Made by a program: the position numbers and the translations under genes
Notes under the pieces: generated by a model
What the model saw: the letters and a program-made list of their open reading frames with translations, nothing else
Told to the model about the DNA's origin: nothing
Database searches by the model: none
Shown: positions 11,060 to 21,258 of the stretch, in pieces
Position numbering within the stretch: the stretch's first letter is position 1
How the letters are laid out: each line of letters begins with the position of its first letter
NCBI GenBank assembly: GCA_016648135.1
Contig: JADDOH010014684.1
Location: 1 to 64,000 of the forward strand
Direction: 5' to 3'
Length of the DNA stretch: 64,000 bases
Source of the DNA: Agrypnia vestita
Lineage: Eukaryota > Arthropoda > Insecta > Trichoptera > Phryganeidae

Positions 11060-11425
11060 GCGTTTTAAAATCAACAAAAAACATAAAAATTCCTTGAAAA
11101 TTTATAGCATTTTTACCTTATTAATATTGAACCTTTTTTAATTACCTAAGTACGGATTCTAGATAATGAAGTAAAGTTTATATGTATTAAAGACATATTG
11201 TGTGTACATATAAATATTCATTAAAGCTTTGTTCCGCATAGGACACTAAAAACAATTTTTTTGACCGCGGCCTGTCGATTGATGCTTTTTTTTTCTTAAT
11301 TAATGTAAATAATGTTCAGTTTTAACTTTTATGTAAGGTTTTATCTAAGTTATTACCTTAAAAAAATTGCAGTCCAAAATATACATTCTGATATAAATTA
11401 ATAATAAAACCCCACATTTTCGTAA
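11060..11425 (+). repeat. interspersed repeat C, copy 1
   Basis: It aligns with 41285-41640 in order: AAAGCGTTTTAAAATCA, TGAAAATTTATAG, GGCCTGTC then ATGCTTTT, TTAATGTAAATAATGTTCAG, TATGTAAG and CATTCTGATAT. Identity is moderate. No coding capacity and no inverted ends; family unknown. Confidence 0.6.
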
Positions 11426-11959
11426 AAAAACGTCGAAATATGCTTTTGCAGAATTTTAGAAACCATGTGTACGTAATATTTATTTATTAGCGACCTGGCC
11501 CGGCCTTGCCCGGTACAGATTAAGCTCGTCATATCTTCTAAGTATGATATTTAATTTAATGATTTGGTGTACAGGAAAAATTTAATCTGCGGTAAATGCT
11601 TAAGGTTAGTAAGATGTTTAATTTGATAAGGATTAATACTGAATTGGTCAAAATTGCTGGAAAGTTAACTATTATATCTTAGTTATGAAATTTTATATAC
11701 AAAAATGTGTGGTGTTAAGTAATTCTTTAAATATAGAAGTATACTACCAATAATTTTTATACATCATTCAATTTTTCACAATTCTTTCCTGTACGATTTT
11801 TTTATATCACTAACGGAAAAGGCAGTGTTTTCCATGAGAGCATTTTAGTGGAAAAATTTTTCACGACTTTGTTCACTAACACCGTTAATATGTACTCAGC
11901 TCCAACACATTAAAATCTACATACCTTCGGGGACTTCATTTTAATACTATGTATGTATT

Positions 11960-12430
11960 GACTTATTAAGATAAATTATAGAAGTCCGTTAATTAATTTA
12001 TTTTATTTAGTCTTTTTATAGGATGGCCCAGGGCTGATGACCTATATGAGCTGACTTAAGAAATCACTCTACATAATGCAACGTTCACCAATTCCATTGT
12101 AAGAACATCCACACATTATTGAATTTTTGCAATTTGTATAAATATACATATGCTGCAAATCTGAAACCAATTGAAGAGACTATACTAGAAACATCTGTAG
12201 TCTTTCTCATTTAATTGTATACATAGATTTCGCAGCCGATAATGATACTTCCGTATTTTTAAAGTGGAGAATGAAGCAATATTATTTTTAACGTTTTTTA
12301 ATGATATTCTTCAGAATTATTTAATATATACAATAGAATACGCTTGAAAACCAATATTTATATTTTTTTCAACTATATTTATATACCAGTATATAGTTTT
12401 AAAGCTATTTTTATATATAGATATATTCTC
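11960..12430 (+). repeat. interspersed repeat B, copy 1 (contains a foldback-type arm)
   Basis: It aligns over about 470 bp with 48985-49440. It begins AAGATAAATTATAGAAGTCC and contains TCTTTTTATAGGATGGCCCAGG, GCAACGTTCACCAATTCCA, TTTCGCAGCCGATAATGAT and ATATAGTTTTAAAG-like blocks. The first 180 bp resemble the arms of the foldback family. Non-coding. Confidence 0.6.
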
Positions 12431-12782
12431 ATAACACATTTACTGGTTTTAGGGGGATATTACTTAAGATAAATTATTATAGAAACCTGTATGGAGCTCT
12501 TTCTTCAGTATGCATATTATTACAATGGCAATTTGCAATGAAAATTAAAGATGGGATCGTTTTGTTGAAATCAAATTCCGTATAAAACAAGCTCGTGCAA
12601 CTTTTGTCTGATTTTTTTTTTATTGTCGCCATTTTATTTTACCTCTTGAAAAACTGTATTTACAGTTTAATCGCATGGATTTGATTACATTATATTTACA
12701 TTTTCTTAATTAATTATCCTTAAATTATAATACAATATAAAACTACAAATTTTTAAAACTTTTATGCTTTTAAGTATTCACT

Positions 12783-13037
12783 TTACAATTCACAGTAGCA
12801 TCTCTTTAGGGTTTTTTCTATATTTGTTTGCCCCGTTACATTTTTTATTCCATCCGGTAGTTTGTTAAATGGTTTTGGTATAACGCACTGTTTGGTTTTG
12901 TCTCCGTAATAATTGTTTGTTTTTTTTTTTATTTGTAGATTCTTATTCGTTATTTGTCTTGTCGAATATTCATATTGTACTAATGTTTTAAATCTCTCAC
13001 TTTCGTATTCTTCCAGTGTCAGTTTCTCGGAAAAATA
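12783..13037 (-). pseudogene. LINE open reading frame C-terminus
   Basis: Minus-strand translation runs open for about 85 codons to a TAA at 12783-12785. It reads KLTLEEYESERFKTLVQY, STRQITNKNL, NNYYGDKTKQCVIPKPFNKL and PDGIKNVTG. The pattern 'TR..N..........YG......P..FN.LP..IKN' is the usual C-terminal end of CR1/Jockey-like LINE reverse transcriptases and matches the layout of 61471-61899. The catalytic part is missing. An A-rich stretch in the middle (IKKKTN) may hide an indel. Confidence 0.55.
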
Positions 13038-13092
13038 TACGGTTCGTATAAAACATCCGTAACCATTTACAGTTAAGCATGTCTAACGACCA

Positions 13093-14312
13093 TGATATGA
13101 ACGCGTATCAATCAATTAGGATTGATTGATGCGTTTCTCTTGGCAACTCGCGCATTTTTTTTTTGATCTCAGGGCAGATCCGTTGGAAATCCATTTTTCC
13201 AATCCTTTTCTACTTTCGTAGAAAAGAAGCCCCACGTTGGGCGCCAATTGATACGAACGCGTATCAATCAATTAGGATTGATAGCCGGGAGGCGCTTCGC
13301 ATCCTTTCTATATCAAGATTAAAATGCACTTGCCAAGGGAGGGGGAGCGGGAAATTTAAGAACAACACACCACGGCTCGTTTTATATTTACACAATTTAT
13401 TGAATTAAACACAATTCTTATCTTTAGACTTATCAACTAAAAAAATATCACTAACCTAAAACTAATCCTAGCCTAAACGCAAGCAGTCCTCATTTACATA
13501 GTTTATCGTGTCTTTGTCACTTATCGCCACAAAAAAAAACATGTCGTTCACAAACACTCGTCGTATCACTCCTGGAGGCCGCGGGGGGGCGAGCGCTCGC
13601 GCCCACGCGTTCGCCGCTGGCTCCGCGGTTCCGCGGTCGGCTGGGGGCCATCTGGCCGCCGCGGTTCTCGTTCCAGGCCACGCGCGCTGTCCCGCCGCGC
13701 CGCTGCATCCGCGCCGTCGCTGGATCCGCGTCATCGGGAGGGTCTGGTCTCCCTCCTGGAACTCCTCGCGGAGAACCGGCCGCCATCGAGGCAAGGCGGC
13801 CATCCTCGTCGCCGCGTCTTCTTCTCTGCGGGTGGTCCCGAGGCTGGGACTCGCCCTCGCCGGGAGGGAGGTCGGTGTGGACTGCCCTCGGGCTACTAAT
13901 GCCGCGCCGATCTCTCTTCTCCCTGCCCAGGGAGCCTCTCCCCGCGCACCCCTTCTCCATACTCACAACCCGCGCGGGGGTCGGATACGTCTGAATATAT
14001 TTCGCGCGGAAATATTTTCGGCGCGAAAACCATTATACCCGTCAATGTTCGTAAATTACTGCTTGCGTTATCATACCTAATACTAGTTACAAAATAATAT
14101 TTACACTATAACAAATCTTATTCTAACATAACATTATCTTACTCTAAAATAATGATCTTATTCTAGGGCAATAATATAATTTTTAACGCCGCCAAACAGG
14201 AATGCGTCTTTTACTCGCATCTGTTTTGCCGGCCCAAAAAAAGGTCAACTTAAGGACGGAATTCCTAGAATAAAGCGATTTCGGAGCGGCACAAATTAAC
14301 GCGGTTATATCA
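13093..14312 (-). mobile_element. LTR retrotransposon remnant (Gypsy-like): one full LTR, PBS, second LTR end
   Basis: Read on the minus strand: LTR 14312 to 13249 (1064 bp), two bases, then an 18-nt primer-binding site (13246-13229), about 100 bp of leader, then 34 bp of LTR 3' end again (13126-13093). The LTR ends are TGATATAACCGCG... and ...GCGTTCRTATCA (R = C or T in the two copies), so both start TG and end CA with matching short inverted ends. The 4-bp ACCA occurs on both sides (13089-13092 and 14313-14316) as the target duplication. Four bases and a tRNA-Lys PBS fit Gypsy-type elements. All gag/pol is missing, so it is internally deleted. The LTR centre (13540-13990) is GC- and CpG-rich, unlike everything around it. 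Confidence 0.78.
13229..13246 (-). promoter_or_regulatory. primer-binding site, tRNA-Lys type
   Basis: The minus strand begins TGGCGCCCAACG and continues for 18 nt. This complements the CCA-bearing 3' end of insect tRNA-Lys (plus strand ...CGTTGGGCGCCA). It lies 2 bp from the LTR end, as required for minus-strand strong-stop priming. Confidence 0.8.
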
Positions 14313-14521
14313 ACCATAATAATAACCTTAACTCTTTAATAACTAACCGATACGGAAAAGATAATATAACATTTCGGATGAACAAAGAATAAAAGTAATC
14401 TTGAATATCTCGTATATGTGACGAGACATTCAGAAAAGTGCAATCACTCAAAAAGTGCATCTTGCACCTCATAATGCAGGAAAAAATTGTCGAAGTCATC
14501 ATTGCTGAAAGTCTGAGAATG

Positions 14522-14690
14522 TGGTTTGATCTGTCTTCTTCTTCTAACGGTGTCATCTCCCATCGGAGGTCCGCGATCATTCTATAGATTACGATTTTCT
14601 TTACCGCCGCACGGAACAACTCGGTCGAGTTACACTTATACCATTCCTCAAGTTACAGACATGAGATGCGTCGTCGTTCTGCGCTTCTTT
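14522..14690 (-). pseudogene. LINE C-terminal fragment
   Basis: Minus strand reads LEEWYKCNSTELFRAAVKK then IVIYRMIADLRWEMTPLEEE. The segment 'LEEW......ELFR.AV.K..I..MIA.LR' is one I recognise from the end of insect, especially lepidopteran, LINE polyproteins. The preceding residues RSAERRRISCL are the upstream linker. The frame is open for about 55 codons; the rest is lost. Family assignment beyond LINE is not possible here. Confidence 0.5.
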
Positions 14691-15024
14691 TACCATTTCG
14701 CACCTTTGATCATAAAGTGAAATAACTCAAAATTTACTTTTGGCGGGTTTTTATCATGGCGGGGACTAACTACTCAAGGTCGATGTGTTCAGTTTAACAG
14801 ACCGTTCCGATGATAAAAAATGACAGAGATAGGAGACAATATTTCTCATTGAAATTGATAATTTTATTCATAAATGTATTAGTTTAAAAATTGTACTAAT
14901 TAACACTACTTTCCGGATCGACCTAAAACGTTTCTCTTTTTTTATGACAGATTAAAGTTGTTTAAAACGTCAAACTTTGATTGCGTTTTCCCACAAACTA
15001 TAAATTTTGAATTATGATTAATCA

Positions 15025-15104
15025 TAAAGTGAAATAACTCATATAATAAGTGAAATAACTCATATAATAAGTGAAATAACTCATATAATAACTCATATAA
15101 TAAC
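15025..15104 (+). repeat. 21-bp tandem repeat, about 3.7 copies
   Basis: The unit AAGTGAAATAACTCATATAAT is repeated, then a partial copy. A single diverged instance (AAAGTGAAATAACTCAAAA) lies 310 bp upstream at 14714, so the unit existed nearby before expansion. It explains the Leu/Tyr/Phe-repeat frame on the minus strand. Confidence 0.85.
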
Positions 15105-15469
15105 GTGAAATTTATTGTTCCCTGGATGATAAATTGGATTAGACTATATTTTGGTCCTCTCATAATATGTCGCACTTCTCTGTCTTTTTCTATACGCCGG
15201 AAACTTGACCAGTCTACTGCAGAGCTATTCCTAGGGCTGCACTAAATAAAGTTATGATTGCCAACATGATAGCTAACGTCCCCTGAACAACATGGCACAA
15301 AAGAAGCAAACATATGTCTAGCGAATGCCAGAGGAGCAACTATCAAGATGCGTGTACTTGGCAACTCCCAAAGGAAAATTGGCGGGCAAGCCGCACCAGA
15401 CTAAGCAGGTATCAGAGGCGTGCAGTGAGAACATCGAAGCGTGACTTTTGCGTAAACATATATTTTGAA

Positions 15470-15560
15470 AAAAAAAAAACGAGCGAGACTTACAGTAGTC
15501 GCATATGTAAGATCATATACACGTAATCTTACAATTAAAAATATTAATTGTAAGATTAAA
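15470..15560 (+). repeat. short repeat shared with 32888-33030
   Basis: The poly-A followed by ACGAGCGAGACTTACAGTAG and TCGCATATG is repeated at 32890. It contains a short hairpin (AATCTTACAATT / AATTGTAAGATT, 15528-15556). Function unknown. Confidence 0.5.
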
Positions 15561-15594
15561 AATACAACATACATACGAAGCATGTTGGGTGAGT

Positions 15595-15800
15595 TTAACA
15601 TATATACAACTTCCAAAAATTTGATAGATGTGGTGGTCTATCATGGGTGGAAATATGGTGAACGTTGCATTGCGTAAAGTGATCACTTAAGCCAGCCGTA
15701 CGATAGGTCGTAAGCCCTACGAATATCCAAAAAAGACTTCCATACCTACTTTCGCATATAAAAATAAAACTTCGTCCCTATGAGATATCTATAATATATC
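15595..15800 (-). repeat. half-copy of foldback subfamily 2
   Basis: Order on the plus strand: ACATATATACAACTTCC, CTATCATGGGTGGAAAT, AACGTTGCATTGCGTAAAG, TGATCACTTAAGCCAGCC, TACGATAGGTCGTAAG, AAGACTTCCATACCTACTTT, then GAGATATCTATAATATA. This is the right-arm order of copy A with lower identity and CCAGCCGTACGATAGG in place of CCAACCATAAAAAG. No opposite arm is nearby. Confidence 0.65.
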
Positions 15801-15836
15801 TTGAAGTCGGACGAAGTTTCACGAAATGACATTAGC

Positions 15837-16103
15837 TATATAAGAGATGATAAGCCCGCTGCAAAATCCGTGCGAATTTACCAGACAAGCTACGGACGTG
15901 CGGAGTTTTCTAGTGTGAACATGAACATGATTTAAACACATAAGTAGAAAATTCAGGAGTGTCTTTTTGTACGAATTACGAAATTGGTACGAATTAAAGA
16001 ACGGTACTCCGATTAAATTTGTGTCCAGTGGTATTATTATTAATAAAAAAAACTTTAATCAATTTCAAGTGTTTCGCTTACCTCCCGGAGTCACGATCCC
16101 GTG
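15837..16103 (+). repeat. LTR-like segment with TATA box, ending GTGACA
   Basis: TATATAAG at 15837-15844 is followed by sequence aligned to 6090-6295 (ACGAATTACGAAATTGGT, AATTAAAGAACGG). It ends near CCCGTGACA. The same GTGACAATATT junction recurs at 54340, 56103 and 56945. Probably the R-U5 part of an LTR; no primer-binding site recognised. Confidence 0.42.
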
Positions 16104-16759
16104 ACAATATTTTGATGACATATAATTTTTTTTTGTTTTGTTGTTTTTGATATGACATATCAATATATTGTCACGGGATTGTTATTGTCACGATATTTCA
16201 ATTCCACTCTATATTCACTAGGGATGGGTCGTCTACGTCCGTCCATCGACGAAACGATCAACTAGTTGAATTCGTCAACTAGTTGACGCATCAATTTCGT
16301 TACGCGGACGCCGCGGACGTTTATCTAAACATCGGGACGATGGTCAACTGTCTACGGTTCGACGCGACGCTGCTCGATGGCTCAACCGTTGGCAATTTTT
16401 ATTAAGTTAATTTTTAAAATTTAAAGAAGTTCGAAGGAATATAGTTTCGGGGAAAATAAAACCGCTACTTGTGCTTATTTGTAAAAAGAAATATTTTATT
16501 ATTTATTTGTTTACGCACATTATAGGCTTTTGCATATTGTTTTATATACTTCTTTCTATATATAATAAAAAAGAAGTAGGTATACACAACAATATCAGGT
16601 GTAAGTAGTAAAATATAAATATAAACTACATATATAAGCAGTGAAAGTATTGGATATAAGCATTAAAATATGAGTATAAAAATTAAAAATATAAATAAGT
16701 ACAAAGTAGTAATGTGTGTATAAAAAAAATATTAGGTACATATCATTACATGTGTACAG

Positions 16760-17000
16760 GGTTATATGGAAAACATTAATAACCTCGCAGGACTATATTC
16801 CTGCCTTGATTATGAGTCGAAAGCTATCATGACCTAATATCAATAGTTATGGAGATATGCGACATCAAAGTTTGAATTTTTTCGATATATCTGACTTATT
16901 TTTTGGAAAACGTTGGACTATCACTACACTAACTCAAATCGATTAAGAAAAATTCATTCGTTTCAATACAAGTTAAATAAAATGATGAAAACCCTTACAT
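16760..17000 (+). repeat. arm of the 36775-37313 palindromic element inside the hAT
   Basis: ACAGGGTTATATGGAAAACA to about 17000 aligns with the left arm of 36775-37313 (AATAACCTCGCAGGACTAT, CTATCATGACCTAATATC, CGTTGGACTATCA, ATTCATTCGTTTCAATACAA). Only one arm is present. The hAT interior was therefore built partly from another element. Confidence 0.7.
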
Positions 17001-17179
17001 TTATTTATTATCTATAAATTTATAAATAAATACATAATTTTAAAATACTTTAAATTTGAGATGTTATCTAGAAATTAATTGAAGAATAAATCTTTCGAAG
17101 TCAGGCTTTCACTTTGTGGTGACATTATTAATAAATAAATATATCTGTATTATTTGTCAACTTTAGTTTAAGGCTCAAT

Positions 17180-17207
17180 CTGAGAAAAGGAACATTGTTC
17201 CCGAAAC
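17180..17207 (+). other. hammerhead-like core motif in the hAT
   Basis: CTGAGAAAA, then a perfect 5-bp stem GGAAC/GTTCC with loop ATT, then CGAAAC. The first box is CTGAGAA instead of CTGANGA, so it is degenerate. Confidence 0.3.
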
Positions 17208-17483
17208 ATGTAAAAATCAATAAAAAGTGGTGTAAACAAAATTATAATAGATTTATTTTTCAATCTATAAAGTTGAAAATAGATCAACTAGTTGACGAAT
17301 TCAACTAGTTGATCGTTTCGTCGATGGACGGACGTGGACGACCCATCCCTAATATTCACCGTTCTATAAAGTTCATTCACTGAGGATCGAAAGGGTTCGA
17401 AACAATTTTTTATAAATTATAAAATAAACATTTTTATTCATGAATTATATATTTCCTCGGACCAAATTAATTATGTTTTCTCA

Positions 17484-17757
17484 ATGAGTGTACTCAACAT
17501 AACGAAGCTATCGTGTAGGAGGACTGTAAGTGATTTAATTTGTGTTAATAAAATTATTAACGGGGTTTTGGACTTCCCTGAGTTATTACAAATGATTACT
17601 TACAACGCACCTGGGCGATCTATTTCGCGACAGACGATAGAGTTATTTTCACCTATAAATAGACTGCATCGCCTAGGTAATCAGCACAATTCAGTTGATA
17701 TATTTGGACGTAGTTATGCAGAAAGCGACCAACGCAAAAAATATTGAATTGAGAAAA
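17484..17757 (+). pseudogene. Jockey-like LINE C-terminal fragment
   Basis: The frame reads SCRRTVSDLICVNKIINGVL, DFPELLQMITYNAPGR, FSPINRLHRLGNQHNSVDIF. The order 'RR...DL....KIING..D.PELL......PGR......F..P.NR..RL.N.....DIF' is the C-terminal tail of Jockey-type LINE polyproteins, after the reverse transcriptase. The 19595-19996 fragment has the same layout. The final 100 bp and the following non-coding tail recur at 62565-62690. The stop after QRKKY is at 17745-17747. The RT catalytic domain is absent. Confidence 0.72.
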
Positions 17758-17866
17758 TGGCTTCTTAACGTTTGAATCTACAAAAACCTAATACATCGAT
17801 ATTTGATTAATTATTGTATAATTTTTTGCAAAGGGTTTGTTGTATAGATATTATTTGTGGTTTTTA

Positions 17867-18382
17867 CTCCCTTTATATTAACTCGTGGCGTCTGCTTGCT
17901 TGCTTGCCGGCTTGCCGTCGAAAAAACTTTGGATCGATTTTTGACCCTTTTCCCGTGATCCAATCGAGCTGAAATTTTGCAAGCAGGCTCGTGGCGACGA
18001 TCAAGAAGATCTATCAAATTTTCGTTAAAAAAAAATAATAATTATAGTATAATTTTAGATTTTTAAAATTTTCAATAGTTTTTTCAAATTGGAATTATTA
18101 CAAAAGTTTGATTACTAGCAACGGCGGCCCGATAACTTCGCGGAATATTTTCTAAATTTGAATTACTCCTTCGGTTTACATAATGGGTACTTCACTACGA
18201 ATGTCGAAAATCTAAATTGACTGACAAATGTTTTTAGAATTTAATCTTCAAAGCATGAAGTGTCTTATCGAAGCTCAAATCATCTGACATTTTAGAAATA
18301 AATTAAATTACTGTAAGTTTAGTGTTATGTTATATGTTTTAATTCGTCTTTAATTGTTGTTATATTTTACAAAGAAAGGGAG
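17867..18382 (+). mobile_element. CTCCCTTT-type MITE, copy 1
   Basis: It starts CTCCCTTTATATT and ends AAAGAAAGGGAG, short inverted ends, with TA outside both (17865-17866 and 18383-18384). Interior landmarks are TAACTCGTGGCGTCTGCTTG, a GATCCAATCGAGCTGAAAT block, AAGAAGATCTATCAAATTTT and TGACAAATGTTTTTAGAATT. Other copies: 49550-50017 (partial), 52327-52840 and 52968-53803. Homology continues for about 28 bp past the right end (AATAAAAACTTGGTTTTTAT) in all copies, so the true right boundary may lie near 18412. Confidence 0.72.
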
Positions 18383-18759
18383 TATAATAAAAACTTGGTT
18401 TTTATGGGTTACTTTTTTATAATGTTTTACTTTACCTGAAAATATAACGCGAACCGAGAAGTTCATACAAGATAAAGCCACTGAAATGTTTTCTGACGTA
18501 GCTAGGATATGGAAGCAACCATTAGATTTCGACGTACTTTTACAGATATATTTAGACTGTATAAACATAAACATTCTGCTTAAAAAAGGATGCTTGTTCA
18601 ATGCTTATTGTTTATAATAGGAATCGACAAACTGTTTCCAAATGGAGTTTTTGAACCCTCATTCCGTATCTGAATTGTTTAAGATAATATTGGCATAGGT
18701 TCCACGGGAAAATACATCACTGACCGAAGATGGTAATTGTCTTTTTTATATTTCTTATG

Positions 18760-19165
18760 TTTTATTTTCCTGTTATTTGCGGATGACTTAAAGCTTTTTT
18801 AAAAGGTGTCATCTTTGGACGATTTTCATCTTCTCCAAGTAGATATATCAAATATATGTGAATGGGGAAGACGAAATAAACTTTTGTTTAATGTTTCCAA
18901 GTGTTCGGTTATATCCTTCACTAGGGCCCAAAAAACTCTTTTTTTTTTCGCTACAAAATGAACGACCAAAATCTGACAAGAACATCGAATGTTAAAGATC
19001 TAGGTGTTAGATTTGTAAGCAACCTAACATTTCACGATCACATAGAGACGATCAGTGGTAATGCTTTGAGAATGTTTGGATTTGTTCTGCGTACTGCCAG
19101 GGTTTTCAAGAATACCCGTGCACCACGTATCTACGCCTCCAAAGAACGAAAGTTTCGTTGACGGC
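18760..19165 (+). pseudogene. Jockey/CR1-like reverse transcriptase fragment
   Basis: The RT active-site motif is readable as LLFADDLKLF at 18770-18799. In other frames downstream come DFHLLQVDISNICEWGRRNK, LLFNVSKCSVISFTRAQK and NVKDLGVRFVSNLTFHDHIE. The order FADD, 'EW...N.L..N..K', 'LGV..D..L.F..HI' is the palm-to-thumb part of non-LTR reverse transcriptases. At least three frameshifts separate the blocks, including one in a T run near 18940. Sequence after 19165 (NTRAP) is lost. Dead fragment. Confidence 0.8.
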
Positions 19166-19261
19166 TAATAGTACAATAACATCATCTACATTAAATTTTA
19201 CCTAATGGAGAAGAAACAATATAATTTCTTATAAGGGCATTTCTTTGTTCCTTTATATTTT

Positions 19262-20045
19262 TATTTATTTATTTCAGTATATATACGCCCATCAGAGCAT
19301 TTACATAAACATTGGGTAATACATGTCGGTAATGAGAAATATAAAAAGAAAATAAAAAAAGTCATATAAAGAAATATAAAATGACATAATAACAGAAATA
19401 TAAAAAGAGCTCTACAACTAAACTTAAACACAGAATCCATAATTTCATAAATCTATAAATACATCATATTTTTTATAGGATTAGCGATAATTACAGAAAT
19501 ATAAATTAAGAATTTTTTTTTTATAGGATAAGAATACAAGAAAAGAGTGATAATTACATATATTTGAGGATTATTTTTAGACATAGAGGAAAGTTCATTG
19601 TTGATTAAGAATATTGCGAATTGTATGTTTGAATTTATTTAAATTTGTGGAAAAAACGTCTAACTGTTCAAATCTGTTAACAAGTCTGGGAAGCCTTTGA
19701 AGTGGTGAATTAAAAAAGTAATTAGTTGTCGCAGCTTCCAAGGCAAACCCTGCGTAATTTCTGGTTACTCGGGATGGAACTCGCAAACAGATTCGTTCCA
19801 ACAGTTGTGGACAGTCGATGTTCCCGTTAATTATTTTGTGAAAAAAGACGAGATCAGCTACAATTCTTCTTATTTCCAATTTATCAAGAGAGCAAAATGA
19901 TCTTAAAAAGTTATAATCAATATGTGTTGATGGTAAATTAAGTTTATAATTGATAAAACGGAGAAATTTATTTTGTGTTCTCTCTAAATGTGACACATGA
20001 ACAGCATATTGAGGGCTCTAGCATATAGTATGTCATTCAAATAAT
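19262..20045 (-). pseudogene. Jockey-like LINE 3' end with 3' UTR and (AAAT)n tail
   Basis: An intact minus-strand frame at 19595-19996 (133 codons) reads SHLERTQNKFLRFINYKLNL, EIRRIVADLVFFHKIINGNI, DCPQLLERICLRVPSR and LPRLVNRFEQLDVF, ending at LNQQ. This is the C-terminal tail of a Jockey-type polyprotein; the RT domain is missing upstream (5' truncation near 20045). The 3' UTR runs left to an (AAAT)n tail at about 19262-19275, preceded on the minus strand by CTGATGGGCGTATA. The LINE at 42075-42625 has the same 3' terminal motif, so the two belong to related families. Confidence 0.75.
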
Positions 20046-20059
20046 TATTTTAATTTTTT

Positions 20060-21258
20060 CACAATACACATAGCAAAACTGAAAGTCTGGCAATATCAAA
20101 ACAGCCAAGATGTAAGCTAAGTATTGATAATGAGCCTGTGGAGCAAGTCATGAGCTTCAGATATTTAGGTGTAGAAATCTGGAGCCATTGCGATCTGTAT
20201 ACCGAAGTCCGAGAATAGGTTAAAATATCATCCACCATATAAGACTTTCATCTGGAAAGTAAGGTCAAAATATACAAGACATGTGTGCGACCTATTATGA
20301 CATACGCTGTCTGATGCGGACTGACACTTTCCGCACCAAAGAACTCTTCAGAACAACTGAAATGAAAGTATCAATTAGTGTATATTATAGATATCTCACA
20401 GAGACGAAACTGTATTAATTATGGGAAAGTAGGTATAGAAGTCATTTGGGTGTAACAGGACTTATGACCTGTCTTTTGGTAGGCTTAAGTGATCACTTTA
20501 CACAATTGTAACATTCGCCATTTCCACCCATGATAGAATATACCATGCTTATTCATTTTTTGGATGAATTTCATTACACATAATAAAAAGGATATTGCTC
20601 CCTAAATTCCGTAAAATCAATTGTAGATTTTCTCATTAGCGACATCTGTGGGGATTTAGGGGAATGAAAATGGCTTTGTACAGGCCGCATGGAAAAGGCG
20701 CTTACAACTCATATATGAAAGCTTCACGCAATTTGAACATATATACAACTTCCTAAAATTAGTAGGTATGGTATATTCTATCATGGGTGGAAATGGCGAA
20801 TGTTACAATTGTGTAAAGTGATCACTTAAGCCTACCAAAAGACAGGTCATAAGTCCTGTTACACCCAAATGACTTCTATACCTACTTTCCCATAATTAAT
20901 ACAGTTTCGTCTCTGTGAGATATCTATAATATACACTAATTGATTAATAATGTCTCTGTGACATAAATCCAGCACTGTTCTGAAAGATTTGAACAAACTC
21001 AAAATATTCTGAATTGAAATGAAGGTGCTGAGATCCATTACTGAAAATACTCTAGGTGACCGTGTTCGATATGAAGACGCAAGGAAAACTTTCAAAACAG
21101 AGGACATTGCACTACAGAGCAGATCCAGAAGGAGATTCTGGAGAGATCACGTAGCCAGAATGGACAGTGACAGACCCGTTCATACAGCAGCGAATGAAAT
21201 CCCACCTGGACGACGCCCACTAGGAAGACCACCGAAAAGATGGAGGGATCTCGTCTAG
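20060..21258 (+). pseudogene. RTE-like LINE coding remnant split by a foldback element
   Basis: The left part (20060-20369) reads, with frameshifts, SIDNEPVEQVMSFRYLGVEI and VRPIMTYAV then KNSSEQLK-like sequence. The right part (from 21015) reads MKVLRSITENTLGDRVRYED, RSRRRFWRDHVARMDSDR and GRRPLGRPPKRWRDLV, then a stop. Removing the 642-bp insertion plus one copy of the duplicated target restores ...RTTEMKVLRSIT... in one frame. This is the region between the RT thumb and the C-terminus (FRYLG, RPIMTY, RRFWRDHVARM, GRPPKRW). The catalytic palm is absent. Confidence 0.82.
20370..21011 (-). mobile_element. foldback element, copy B, inserted in a LINE (15-bp target duplication)
   Basis: Same element as copy A in the opposite orientation. 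The bare arm is at the left (ATCAATTAGTGTATATTATAG at 20370) and the leader at the right, ending ...AATATTCTG at 21011. Flanks are AACTGAAATGAAAGT (20355-20369) and AATTGAAATGAAGGT (21012-21026): 15 bp with 2 differences. The internal loop is longer than in A and holds GGATGAATTTCATTACACAT and ATTTTCTCATTAGCGACATC. Arms are about 190 bp. Insertion is proven because the host LINE frame continues on both sides. Confidence 0.9.

Larger units (their letters stand above)
16219..17351. mobile_element. non-autonomous hAT element (1133 bp) with 8-bp target duplication
   Basis: Terminal inverted repeats of about 67 bp start TAGGGATGGGTCGTC at 16219; the reverse complement ends at 17351, with one mismatch in the first 60 bases. 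The 8-bp ATATTCAC lies directly outside on both sides (16211-16218 and 17352-17359). TAGGGATGGG ends plus an 8-bp duplication are diagnostic of the hAT superfamily. Inside the TIR, the palindrome CAACTAGTTG occurs twice per end and may serve as a subterminal transposase site. The interior is AT-rich and non-coding, so transposition would need a transposase supplied elsewhere. Confidence 0.93.

Noticed and set aside
13508..14080. Long overlapping frames on both strands (190 and 149 codons)
   Set aside because: They lie in the GC-rich part of an LTR, where stop codons are rare by composition. No domain is recognisable on either strand.
17867..18412. CTCCCTTT-type repeats as Helitrons because of the hairpin near the right end
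   Set aside because: No TC start or CTRR end could be identified, and the short inverted ends with TA argue for a DNA transposon; left open in the findings.
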